Both the position numbers and the translations under genes were made by a program. Under the pieces are notes generated by a model. That model did not search any database, was not told the origin of the DNA, and worked only from the letters and a program-made list of their open reading frames with translations. This document shows positions 11,400 to 22,704 of a stretch of 64,000 bases of DNA, piece by piece. Source of the DNA: Cerioporus squamosus (Eukaryota > Basidiomycota > Agaricomycetes > Polyporales > Polyporaceae); assembly GCA_022592435.1 (NCBI GenBank), contig JABYQS010000024.1:248001-312000 (forward strand), written 5' to 3'. Position 1 is the first letter of the stretch. Every line of letters starts with the position of its first letter.

Positions 11400-12497
11400 C
11401 TAGGCAGGTATCCAGACCTCAGGATGTCCGAATTTCCGCTCCTTCACAATAACAGTGCACTCCAGGCATTTGTAGTGACGGTGCGTGCCACTTGCCCATT
11501 TCACTTTCCACGAGTGATCTGGATTCCCGTCTCGACAGTCGCCAGCGTCGAAGGTGGCCACAGGCCTGACAGGTTTTGGATTATCACAGACGCGCGGCAA
11601 GGCCGGACCCGTCGACGGTCGTGGTGACGAGACATTGGTAGGAGGGAGATCGGGCTGCGGAGGGTACGCCGGAGTGCGCACCGCCTCCCACACGGCACCA
11701 GTCGTTCTTCGAGACGACACTTGACGAGGACGGCCAACCGGGACCGACACGTCCGTTCCCGCCCGGCGGAGCTCCGAGGGAGGCGAGGAAGATGTGGCAG
11801 CCCCGCAAGAGAGCTCGGGGCATCTGAAGTCGTCGTTCCCATCCAGGAGCGCCCTGCAGAAGAGCGCCGTGGGCATCAGGACTGCGAGGAGGTGCGTCGA
11901 ATGAGACTCTTGGTGACGGTGCGGGCTCTTCTTCTGCCGCAGACTCGTAAATGGACATAGCATCGTCGCTGTCGCTGAATTCGTCTTGCTGGGTGATAAT
12001 ATCGGAGGCTCAACTGGCGAGGGCGCCGCTGAAGGAGCTGCCGGCTCGAGAGGTACCGCAGTTGCTGTATCGGACGACCTGTCTTCGACTCGGGGCTCGC
12101 AGATAATGTACTTTCTGGTGCCCAGTACCCATTCTGCTTCTTCTCGCCGACGTGATGTGACAATTTGGCAAAAGTACTGTCGAAGGTACTTGTTTGCTGA
12201 CAAGATAGCCCAGTTGTGACCTCTCGGGCAATTGCAGGGGTAGTTCGATGTCCACCGGCGCACGAGGTCTAGGGCAGGATGCCACTGAAACACGACGTTC
12301 CTCGAAGTTTCTGGACGGAGCTGTTGGCGTTCTGCACTCAGTGGCGGGAAGCTCGCGGATGCGCCGTCGACGTACGACTGGAGGCTCGTACTCGGACTCC
12401 GCGCTTGGGTCAGCTTGGGCAGTGTCTTCTTAGCAATGGTCGAGGCAGTAGCTTGTGACGCGGAGGGCTCATCGACCAATGTAGCTTGAGAATCCAT
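11400..12497 (-). CDS. Hypothetical protein with two zinc-finger-like Cys/His modules, just downstream of RdRP
   Basis: The frame is open from the ATG at 12497 to a stop at 11400. It carries two related modules: CPRGHNWAILSANKYLRQYF-C near the N-terminal third and C-RDGNPDHSWKVKWASGTHRH-YKCLEC near the C-terminus. Both follow the pattern C-x(2-3)-G-x(0-3)-H-x-W-x(12-14)-Y-x-C. The spacing suggests metal binding, but I do not recognise a named domain. In between, an alternative frame around 11950-12000 is more protein-like (DEFSDSDDAMSIYESAAEEE). It can be reached by a 70 nt intron beginning GTACCT and ending ACCCAG, so the simple open frame is probably not the exact product. The gene lies about 110 bases after the RdRP stop on the same strand and could be a separate gene or a C-terminal extension of RdRP. 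Confidence 0.45.
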   Translation of the reverse strand: MDSQATLVDEPSASQATASTIAKKTLPKLTQARSPSTSLQSYVDGASASFPPLSAERQQLRPETSRNVVFQWHPALDLVRRWTSNYPCNCPRGHNWAILSANKYLRQYFCQIVTSRRREEAEWVLGTRKYIICEPRVEDRSSDTATAVPLEPAAPSAAPSPVEPPILSPSKTNSATATMLCPFTSLRQKKSPHRHQESHSTHLLAVLMPTALFCRALLDGNDDFRCPELSCGAATSSSPPSELRRAGTDVSVPVGRPRQVSSRRTTGAVWEAVRTPAYPPQPDLPPTNVSSPRPSTGPALPRVCDNPKPVRPVATFDAGDCRDGNPDHSWKVKWASGTHRHYKCLECTVIVKERKFGHPEVWIPA

Positions 12498-12610
12498 GCG
12501 AGCAATAGGCGTCGATTGCACGGGAGGAAGCGCTGCGCAGGCTGGGGATTTGCCGCACCAACATACACCGGTGGTCTATTCCCGTTGGACGACCCTATCA
12601 GAATGGTCAC

Positions 12611-15600
12611 TTAAAGCCTACTCCCTATACAGCTGTGAAGATACTCACAAGCCTTGATTTCGTTCAGATACCGCTCTCCAAGCCAAGCAAACGCTTCCTT
12701 CTTCTGAGTGTAGCCGTAGTAATACCTGATATGTATCTCTTCTTGAGCGTAGACCTTATGAGAGGGTAGCTGAGTACGAACCACGCGGATGCTCTAAGAC
12801 GCTGTTCGCATTGCTCTTCTTTAGTACAACCTCCTACAGCCCCATGTCACAAAGGTCAACGACGCGATTTGAATCAAAGCGGGTATATGTCCGACCTCCA
12901 AAATATCGGTTTCGGTAGTCCTGCTTCACCCGATTGGCGTCATTGGAGAATTCGTCCGGGTTGCGGTGGGAATCTGGATCGAACTCTCCTGCGAGTATGC
13001 AATGTTGAGCATGGCGTGCCACTGGCGCTATGACCCAGGACTCACTGGTAGCTGCATCGAGCTTGATAGCATCGCGCATATCTTTATTGAACCGAGGCAT
13101 CACCTCTCGCGCCTCCGCTAGGAGGTTGTTCCAGCGAACGGGATCCTCCTCTCGGCGAATCAGAGCTGGATCGCAACAGTCGGCTTCCAGATTCTTCGCA
13201 GACTCTGATACATCTGTTTGCGGGATCATATCTCGCAGCTGCTGGATAGGGCTAACGAATCCCGGCGTGACGTTTCCGCGGTGCCGTGACTGAACCTCCT
13301 TGAATCTTGCTCGAAGTCGAGCAAAGTCTTCTCCTGACTTCATGATGTCCTGTGTCGAGCGTAGTTAGGGGAGCCGGAAACAAACAGATGGAGGACCTAC
13401 AAAGGCCGCTTCTATAAGAGGTACAAGTTCCAATGGGTAAGGCGCATTGGCAAGCTGAGGTGAGCTCTCCACTTGTCTCGACCACTCGTTAGCCATCCGA
13501 CCCATGAGCGCGTTGAACTTGAGCTGCATGAAGGTATTGACAGCAGCTGAGGGCATGTCAGAGAGTTGACGAGGTGGCATAGTAGATGTGGCGGGAGCTG
13601 GACCAGCGGAGAGGGGTGGAGCACGATTGAGCGGCGGCGCCTCCCTGGGAGGGAGCAGTGATGGATCCCATGTAACGAAGTACTTGTCGCCATCCAGATC
13701 ACCAGAGGACATGGTATCCGGGACAGAGTGGGGCGCGGTTGCCGGGAAGACTGCACGTAGTCAGCTCAGTGGCACGACGACGGTCTATGAGCATACCTAT
13801 GCAATTGCGATGGTGTCTCAGTTCCGGACGGTCAACCGCACGTAACCTCCGAATGTCTACAGCATCGTCAACGACAGAAAGGTGTGACGGAAGAGCGACT
13901 CACCTCCAGGATGATACGAAGGGATTCTGCGAAGACCGTCAGACAGGGACATGGCTCGGGAGCGATAAACGCACCTAGCGACAATGACATCTCGGACCAA
14001 GACCCCACTGCGGCTGGGAAGGTTAATGTACACTTCGTCCGGACCGAGCACTTCCTCCTCATCAACGACCCCGAACACGTAGCACGAATCCTGCACCCGA
14101 AGGGCCATCTTTTTTCGGAGGCTCTCGTACTGGAAACCCTGAAACCTCTGCAGGCGTTGCCTCACAATGGGCTCAGTCATGTCCTGTCCAGCAAGTAGCA
14201 TGTTATAGACTCCGAGAAACGGCCCTCAGCACGACCGGCAATGAATCGACAGAGATGGCGTGTACTCACGGCTCTGAGCGAAGTTGTCCTCTGCAGCCGC
14301 ATCGAGCTCTCCTTTGATGTACATAAGAGCCTTCGTCCTGTCCGTCAGAATACAGCTGATGAGGTCAAGCTGGACCTGGAGGAGCCGCTTGAAGATGCTT
14401 GAAGAGACCCCCAATGTCAGGAGAAGTACCATCAACTGGACGTTGAGGCGTGCTGCGGCAGGTGGCGAATTGACGTTGTTGATTTCCAGGATTGTAGGGC
14501 CACCTTCATACTTGTGCATGGACGGTCGGTATGCAATCAAGGGAGTGACATCAGCCTGTGCATGGGCACCGCAAAGCACATCAAATTTGTCGTCTGGATA
14601 GCGCACGAGGAGCCCTTTGATGCCACCACGGCGAACTTGGAAAACTGCGACAAGACGTCAGGATATATGGCCTCTATCACACTAAGGCACTTACCACTTG
14701 AGTCGGAAGGTAGATCATGCTTTGTGCACAGTTGCGCGGCGAAGGAGTCACGGATCATCCCGCAACCGTCGCTGTACAGAGAGCCATCTGGAGCGGTAAG
14801 ATCGGGGATTCGAAGTGCTAGGCGTGGGGGTATCTAACAACCCAATCTCAATACACTCCGGCAATATTTGGAAACGAAGAAATGACACGACATACATCAA
14901 GTGACTCCAACGTGGAGGAAAAGGACAGTCCAAGGCGCGCGGCATACTTGCCGTACCCCGATGTGAGGTACACAGAAGGCAAGTCCCCCAAGCGTGCGAG
15001 GATGCTTTCGACGGACCATTCTTCGTCCTCACGGAAGAACATGAGCTTCCCGGCTTTCACTTGCGACTCCGTGAAGCCAAGATAGCGATACCTAAGAGTT
15101 TGGTTAGCTTCTCCCGGTGCATTAGTAGTCGTTCAAACCGGCTGACCGAACACCGTTGGCTTCTACACCTTCGCGTACCCATCGCACTAGGGTGTCGCGA
15201 GCTATATAATCTGCTAACTTCCTCGGCAAGGAAACGAGCAGGAAGCGAGTAGGGTCGTCGACAAGGCGCATCGCACGCGACGACGGATGCCTCTGCGTTG
15301 CTGGTTGAACCTCTCTGAGGTTCGACCCATCCGGGAAACTCGCTGAGAGAATGGATACATATGACTTCTGAAGCATGAATCGTCGCAAGGTCGTAAGGAG
15401 TCGTAAGTAGGAAGGGACAGAGAACTGAGAGAAGGAGGTCCCGATTTTGCAGTGGTTGCTAAGTGGTTGCCTGGCACTAGCAAATCCAACATGATCATTA
15501 GCCGACGGGATTTGCCGACACCGGGCCTCTCTCCCTCTCGCATTGTCGCGATGCTCGCGGCAGCTCGCCCACTGTTGCGGCTTGGGCACAAAATAGGTGA

Positions 15601-16826
15601 GACGTCATTTGAAGCTACCCAGCTTGAGGTACTGATTCGATTCAGGGGTCGGAGTCAAAGCACGCCGGTTACAAAGTCTTCAAGTTGGTCTCATAGGCGC
15701 AACACGGGGTAATACTTGTGGAAATTCGTCCTGCAGAACGAGCGTTGCTACTACCGATGAGTGTGGGTATTGTGCGAGCGGCGATTGCTTGTAGGACCTT
15801 GCGGCTAGCGAGTGTCATGAACTGCGGCCTTCGACGCACTGAATCATTCTCTATCAGCGTCCTGCAGCTGAAGGCTCCTGGTCACCCCGTGCGCACAGCG
15901 GCGGCGGCCTCAGGCTCTGGGATAAAGGCCGACTCCTGGCCAAACTGTGGTCCGGTGCATTGGGGACATATGATCGACTCATGAGACTGTTGAGACACCA
16001 CGGACTAGGAGCTGTTTGATAGCGCTCGCTGAGCGCATCAGGTCAAGGTACGTAGCTACAGGGCATCGGACTGTCACGAGTCTGATACAGGTCTGCTTTA
16101 GGCTTGTGTTTGGCGTGCAGTCTGGATGAAGTCCAGAATGTTGTCCCCGTCGCGCTCGGACACTGTCGCGTGGAGTTGCAAGTCTTCAAGTTAGTGGTGC
16201 TGAAAGGTCACCTGGACTCGCACACAGCACACCGGCGACTCGGCGCTTACATAGGCACAGTAAGTTCACCAATTCTCCTCGTCGGTTTCACTTTTCTATC
16301 ACAGATGAATGACTGGCAACACGATTCGGTCAACTGCGCTCCGGATGTGAATCCAACTTGTCCAACTCTCTCATGAATAGAATTGTAGGCATGATTGAGT
16401 TCAAAACCGCGCTCGGCACTCCGTGGTCAGCTGCACTACTGTGACCACAGCTTCGGTGTGTTACTTCTCCGCACTTTGGGAAGGCTGACCTCCTGAGTGA
16501 AGAGATATAGTTAGTCGAAGTCAAGCGACTCCTTCATTCCATGCTAGCCTTTGCGGAGCTCGCATGCATGGCGGTGCTCACCGCAGTAACTGGCGGCCGC
16601 GACGTATCATCTGAGCGTGCAACTGACAACAGAGGTGAGACATTACAAGTCGGTAAGTCTGTCTATAGCAACTGCATCCAGTGCTTCCAGTGGAAGCTAC
16701 ACGTCATGGAGGCTCTTGCGAACCCCCCTGCTTGCGGGGTATTAGCGAATTGAGTCCCTTTTTCACACACTCATGTTACTGCGCGCAGTACTCACCCAAC
16801 GTCTTCCAGACTCGAGTGATGTTCAT
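12611..16826 (-). CDS. RNA-dependent RNA polymerase (QDE-1/RdRP family)
   Basis: A cellular RdRP that makes double-stranded RNA in RNA silencing (quelling). The catalytic core is clear: PGDIRRLRAVDRPELRHHRN, then VFPATAPHSVPDTMSSG and the triple-Asp motif SGDLDGDKYFVTWDPSL. Upstream are GSLYSDGCGMI, FQVRRGGIKGLLVRYPD, LNVQLMVLLLTLGVSSSIF and KAGKLMFFREDEEWSVESIL. Downstream, an intron joins LIEAAF to DIMKSGEDFARLR, and the C-terminal signature is FAWLGERYLNEIKA. The core exons splice in phase. Two single-base shifts break the last part: at a run of four C (12840-12843) and near GGG at 12764-12766. Adding one base at each restores RLRASAWF and the C-terminal motif. The N-terminus is less certain: an exon ending MNITRVWKTLG near 16826 is my best candidate, with poorly resolved exons between 15.6 and 16.8 kb. 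The core is intact, so I treat it as a functional gene. Confidence 0.85.
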
Positions 16827-16899
16827 TTCAATGGCGAAGCCACTCAAGTCTCTCTCGCAGTCATCTGCCACAACCCCATGATCATGCGCTTCATTGGTT

Positions 16900-17580
16900 A
16901 ACGCGTCTCTACGACCATCCCACAACCCGCGAAGGCCTCCTTCGGCAGCAGGGTCGCCACTCGAGCATCTAGATGTATACTACGCGAACACCCCTTGACG
17001 TAGCACTACACCCTGGCACGGATCTTGCATCCGAGACCGTGTCAGGGCGCAGTGCGACACGTTCGTAGGCATTTTCGCTTTCAGGATGCTCGTCGACACC
17101 TACGCTCCTGATTGGTTGTGCTAATGTTGGCCAATAGTATTCGTGGGTGGGATGGGAGGTTAGGACGACGTTAGAAGCCTGCACGATTTGCTTCCTATAT
17201 GGTGGCGTCAATACACCGGTCCCATGCGCACCGCGACCTACGGATGACCCAGCTCTAGTTCGCCAAGGGCGACCCCATGTTCCCAGGAATCCACTATTTG
17301 TGTTCCAGGTGCGCAATTCTGAGGTAGGTTCTGTGCTATACCGTCTTGAGCCCCTCCGTCCAGCTGACGTTCCAGCTTATGTGAAACGGATCCGTTGTGG
17401 GAGGGCTCATGACTTCGCGAATGACCTCTTGGGAACTCCAGCGGCGGGCGAGCGATAACGGACAGTCCAAGTGCTGCATAAAAGGCCCCTCGAAAGAATG
17501 GAGATGCCCCAACCTCAGTCGAGGCTCCCATCTCTATTCTTACCGTCGCTCACCTGCCCCTCCTCTCCCACCAAAACAGC
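16900..17580. other. Intergenic stretch before alcohol oxidase
   Basis: No supported coding frame is seen. The last 60 bases before the alcohol oxidase ATG are C/T- and C-rich (TCTTACCGTCGCTCACCTGCCCCTCC as a pattern), like the leaders of highly expressed fungal genes. TGCATAAAAGGC near 17474-17485 could be a TATA element about 100 bases upstream of the ATG. Confidence 0.35.
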
Positions 17581-20144
17581 ATGGGTCACCCCGAGGAAGT
17601 CGATGTCATCGTCTGCGGGTCTGTCCTCAGGCTTCTCTTCTCCTGCGCCTGACCAGAGTCTCTAACCACGCCGTATTCGCAGCGGTGGTCCTGCAGGTTC
17701 CGTGGTCGCAGGACGTCTTGCCTATGCCGACCCTAACCTGAAGGTTATGCTCATCGAGGGTGAGCCAATGGCACACATAGCCGCGACTTGAAACTAACGT
17801 CAGTGTATCGCAGGTGGTGCGAACAATCGCGATGACCCTTGGGTGTACCGGTACGTCGAGGTCACCGCCGCGTAGCTGTCTAGTCCTCACAAAGTATCCA
17901 GTCCTGGCATCTATGTGCGCAACATGCAGCGCGATGGGATGTAGGTGCTACCCTGTACACGACTCGGCAACGTCGGCTGACGGCACTACAGCAACGACAA
18001 GGCCACTTTCTACGTCGACACCATGAAGTCGTCCCACCTCCGTGGCCGGCAGTCTATCGTGCCCTGTGCAAACATTCTCGGCGGCGGCAGCAGTATCAAC
18101 TTCCAGATGTACACTCGCGCCTCTGCCTCTGATTGGGGTAGGTGTCATACTCTCTTTCACGATGTCCGCTCATTGAACTTGAATTAGTCTAGATGACTTC
18201 AAGATGGAGGGATGGACGGCCAACGACCTTCTTCCGCTTATGAAGCGCCTTGAGAACTACCAGAAGCCGACTAACAACGACACGCACGGCTATGATGGCC
18301 CGATCGCCATCAGCAATGGTGGACAGATTATGCCTGTCGCCCAGGACTTCCTGCGCGCAGCGCACGCGATCGGCGTCCCATACAGCGGTACGTGCACCGC
18401 ACCGTTCTACGCCGTCCTCTGAACACTAATGGTGCAATGTAGACGATATCCAGGATCTGAAGACGGCACACGGCGCGGAGATCTGGGCCAAGTACATCAA
18501 CCGTCATACCGGCCGACGCAGCGACGCCGCGACCGGTACGTACACGCCGCAAGGCACTGCGATTAAAGCAGCTCTGACGCCCCTGCATAGCCTACGTTCA
18601 CAGTGTCATGGACGTTCAGAGCAACCTGTACCTTCGCTGCAACGCGCGTGTCTCGCGCGTTCTCTTCGATGGCAACAACAAGGCTGTCGGTGTCGCATAC
18701 GTCCCATCGCGCAATCGCGCCAGCAACGTCGTCGAGACCGTCGTGAAGGCGCGCAAGATGGTCGTGCTCAGCTCGGGTACCTTGGGCACTCCTCAGATCC
18801 TCGAGCGCTCTGGTGTCGGCAACGCCGAGCTCCTCAACAAGCTCAACATTCCCGTTGTCAGCGACCTCCCGGGTGTCGGAGAGGAGTACCAGGACCATTA
18901 CACGACCCTGTCCATCTACCGCGTCTCGAACGAGACCCAGACGCTCGACGAGTTCCTGCGCGGCGACAAGGAGACACAGAGGGAGCTCTTCGCTGAGTGG
19001 GAGACGAGCCCGAACAAGGCACGTCTGTCTTCGAACGCCATCGACGCAGGCTTCAAGATTCGCCCAACCGAGGAGGAGCTGAAGGAGATGGGCCCGGAGT
19101 TCAACGAGCTCTGGAACCGCTACTTCAAGGACAAGCCCGACAAGCCGGTCATGTTCGGCTCCATCGTCGCTGGCGCGTACGCCGACCACACTCTCCTTCC
19201 GCCCGGCAAGTACATTACCATGTTCCAGTACCTCGAGTACCCGGCTAGCCGTGGCAAGGTATGCGTTATCGTTTGCGCATACTCGCGATCGAGCATCTCG
19301 CTGAGCATGGCTGTCTAGATCCACATCAAGTCGGCGAATCCGTACGTGGACCCTTTCTTCGACAGCGGCTTCATGAACAACAAGGCCGACTTCGCGCCCA
19401 TTCGCTGGAGCTACAAGAAGACTCGCGAGGTTGCGCGTCGCATGGATGGTGAGCATCACGTCCGTTCACATCCTGTATCAGATATGTGTTGACACTGGGC
19501 CTAGCCTTCCGTGGCGAGCTCTCCTCCCACCACCCGCACTTCCACCCCGACTCGCCCGCGGCGACCCGCGACATCGACATCAAGACTGCGAAGGAGATCT
19601 ACCCGAACGGCCTGACTGTCGGAATCCACATGGGCACCTGGCACCGCCCAAGTGAGCCGTTCGACGCCTCCAAGGTGCACGAGGACATCAAGTACACCAA
19701 GGAGGACGACCAAGCGATCGACGACTGGATCGCCGACCACGTCGAGACGACCTGGCACTCGCTCGGCACGTGTGCGATGAAGCCGCGCGAGCAGGGCGGC
19801 GTTGTCGACAAGCGCCTCAACGTCTACGGCACCGAGAACCTGAAGTGTGTCGACCTCAGTATCTGCCCGGTGAGTGGAACGTGCATTCAGTTAGATTCGA
19901 GCATCCTCACTGAACCGTTCTGTCGCAGGACAACCTCGGCACGAACACCTACTCGTCCGCACTCTTGGTTGGTGAGAAGGGTGCCGACTTGATCGCAGAG
20001 GACCTCGGTATGTCATGTGTTCTTCCAGCATCGGCACTTCTGACTGGACAATCTCTCATAGGTCTCAAGCTGCGTTTCCCTCACGCCCCGGTCCCCCATG
20101 CTCCCATTCCGACCGGCAAGCCTGCTACTCCGCTCTTCCGATGA
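17581..20144 (+). CDS. AOX1: Alcohol (methanol) oxidase, GMC oxidoreductase family
   Basis: FAD-dependent oxidation of short primary alcohols, chiefly methanol, to aldehyde plus H2O2. In wood-decay basidiomycetes it uses methanol from lignin demethylation and feeds peroxide to Fenton chemistry or peroxidases. The first exon encodes [13 protein letters not shown] and splices to [17 protein letters not shown], the Rossmann FAD motif GxGxxG, with the acidic residue in KVMLIEGG. GMC signatures are [20 protein letters not shown] and [19 protein letters not shown]. The catalytic His lies in [20 protein letters not shown] and the paired Asn in [19 protein letters not shown]. About ten exons give roughly 650 residues, the usual length for this clade rather than for aryl-alcohol or glucose oxidases. 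The protein ends [11 protein letters not shown], without an SKL-type peroxisomal tag, and no signal peptide is visible. The start at 17581 is the only ATG in frame before the FAD motif. Confidence 0.92.
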
Positions 20145-20559
20145 AGAGCTACTCTTGGGTCGAGACCGCGTCGTGTACATCTAGTTTGTTCCATGCGAAA
20201 TACCTTGTTCGCAGTCATCTCCTATGTACTACCATCTCATCATGTATCATTGACATTGTATGTGCGATTAGTGTTAGGCAAGACAGCTGTTGCTCAGCCC
20301 ACTGTTGTCCGTTGGCGTTGAGTACCTCGCACGCCCCCAAGGCGGCTAGCGAGATAGACAAGACCGCGAGAAAGCAAACTTACCTACGCTCCCCTCCCGC
20401 GTAGCTGAGTCGATCTCACCATCAGTTTCGACAACGACGCTCGTCATCTATACTCGAGATTACTATTGTCCATTAAAGTCAGTACATAGCCTATAACCCT
20501 ACAAGTCCGTCAACATAATAACACTGAAGGACCAACCAACGCCATGATCGACATATTCA

Positions 20560-22704
20560 TCACGCAGACTTCTTCTTCCACTCAGCGTGCCACTTCGTCA
20601 TATAGTCAACCGCCGTATCCTGGACTGCCTTGACGGCCTTGCTCTTCCCTCAGACACAAGCATATCCGAGAAGTGGAAGCCATCGCTGACGAGATGCGGC
20701 TGGAGGTCCATCTTCGGGAAGGACGCGCCGTTCTCTGCGACAGTAGCCTCGCGCCAGGGGTCGCCTGCGTGAGACAAAGAGTGTCCCAGTGAGCTACGCA
20801 GACAACGCAGCAGGATAGCACCGAACTCACGTTCGCCGTTAGCGAAAATCAACCGGTCTGTCGTGACATTCCATCCTCCATAGGCGACGTTCACCGCGAG
20901 CGCGTTCAGAAGGCTGAGTTTCTTCGAACCTTTAAGGCGCCCGGGAAGTCGTACTGGCAGCTTCGCTGCAGAGGAGCGCGGAGAGTCAGCAGGAGAGACT
21001 GTCAGCGACCCTTGATATGTCTGACCTCGTTATACTGAGCAGTCAGGTGTCGCGACACAATGGTGGGGTGTCCCTCAGAGGCGCCTATCTGGAAAAACCC
21101 AAACTCGTTGCACCTGTATAGGGTCAATGATGAGCAACAGGCCGCCAGCAGCGAGAGCCGGGAAAGTCCGTACGTCATCCATTTCCACGACCTCCCATCA
21201 GAGAGTTCAGTGTTGTTCCAGGACGACAAGGTGGGGTCGTGCGTGCCAAAGCATGCCCTGCCGGCAAAGTAGCGTCAGTACGACCGTTCTCCAATGCATG
21301 GGCCTTAACTCACTCGGCAGTGGCGTTACCACAAGCTGAGGGCCTTGAAGTAAGTGTCCGCATACCATGGTTCCCAGCCAGAAGATAAGTACCCACCGGT
21401 GCTGTAGAACCCGTCTTTCCAGAACGCTCCCCAGGCCTTCAACGCATGGTCAAGGCCCCAACCAGATGCTGGTGCGCTCTTGCCCCCGTCCACTTCAAGC
21501 GCATCGCAGAACTGGTAGAATCCGACAGCCTCAGATTCGATGCTGCCCTCCTGCCAATAGTTGAACACCAGCTCCACTATGTGGCCAGGCTCACGTTAGT
21601 GCGGTGCTCATCGACAAATAGCGTGATCAAACGTACTGGCCGCGCCGAAGTCGTCATCGTGCTCGACTCCCTCGAGGCCGAAGATCGCCTTCATGTCGTG
21701 TATGGCAGTCGCGTTGCCCGAGTCGAAGACTTTGTCGACGTATGCGATCACAGCCTCTACGTCTGCTGAGCAGTTCTTGGGCATCCACTCGCGGATGGGC
21801 TCAAAGTAACCCCAGAAGTGCCTGCGACAACGTTAATCGCGTCCTCTGCTCTTAGATATAAGACGACGTACCCAATTGCTTGCACGACACCAGAGGACGA
21901 GTATCCGGCCCAGAAGAGTCCGGGTTTGCTACGCGGCAGTAGGACGATCAGCACGGTAATGCGACCGAGGAGGCGAAGTAGGACGAACTTGTGCATGGCA
22001 TAGCTCACAAGAGCACCCGGGTAGCTACCTCCGACCATGATCCAAGGGGCCTTGTCGGGAGTAACTTGGTCGCCCCCGGGCATCGGCAGCTTGACATTCT
22101 TGGCAAAGTACTCAAGGTCGTCGATGGCTTGCTGGATGGTATGCACGCGCAGGCTCTCGACAGACAGGTCCGGGTACGGATTTGACTCCCCAAAGAAGCG
22201 ATGCTCGAGGACGATCCCAGCTCCGTTGGTGGCCTGGGCAATCAGACCATTGATGGTCGTGTTTGTGAGGTATCCCGTGAAGCCTGGAAGGTAGGTCTAG
22301 CTCTGTTTCGGCAGGTTAACTGCCGGCTTACCGTCCGCGTTGACTTCTCCCGGGGTCATGAGGACTATCGTACCACCTGAATATCTGACAGTAAGTATGG
22401 GGGAAGGTACTGTGACACTCGTGATCTACGCACTAGGCTCATAGAACTCATAACTGTGCCAGTATCTCTGCTTGAAAGTGCCGAGCTTGGGATTGTTGTG
22501 GTCGATGAGTTGGTCGAAGTAGTACGTCTCCTTGTAGGAGGAGATCTGCTCGTTGGTCGACACATGAAAGACGGAAACGTTATCGTCGGGTTCGTCCACG
22601 TAAGGAACGTGTGGTCGCGTGTGCCATGAATCAAGGAAAGGCGAAAGGGCAGCCACGGACGAAGCAAGGAGAAGAGAAGAGAGGAAAAGGTTCGCCTGCA
22701 ACAT
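20560..22704 (-). CDS. Secreted serine carboxypeptidase, peptidase family S28
   Basis: A prolyl-specific peptidase of family S28 (lysosomal Pro-X carboxypeptidase / DPP-II relatives) that cleaves at proline in acidic surroundings. The ATG at 22704 opens a hydrophobic signal peptide (MLQANLFLSSLLLASSVAA). Next come YYFDQLIDHNNPKLGTFKQR, the family N-terminal signature, and the nucleophile Ser in IMVGGSYPGALVSYAMH. FWAGYSSSGVVQAI follows an intron. The catalytic Asp is in FANGERDPW, split by an intron after Arg, and the His in SDGFHFSDM. NEFGFFQIGASEGHPTIVS is also typical. About eleven exons give roughly 550 residues, the normal size. The stop at 20560 follows a Lys-rich end, EWKKKSA. All catalytic residues are present and no break is seen. 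It is convergent with the alcohol oxidase gene. Confidence 0.9.

Noticed and set aside
12611..12900. RdRP called as a pseudogene from its broken C-terminus
   Set aside because: The catalytic DLDGD exon and all flanking core exons splice in frame, and the breaks sit at short G/C runs that are corrected by one base each.
18563..19459. 298-codon open frame on the minus strand
   Set aside because: It is antisense to the alcohol oxidase exons; its Val/Leu/Glu-rich composition mirrors the high-GC codon use of the real gene.
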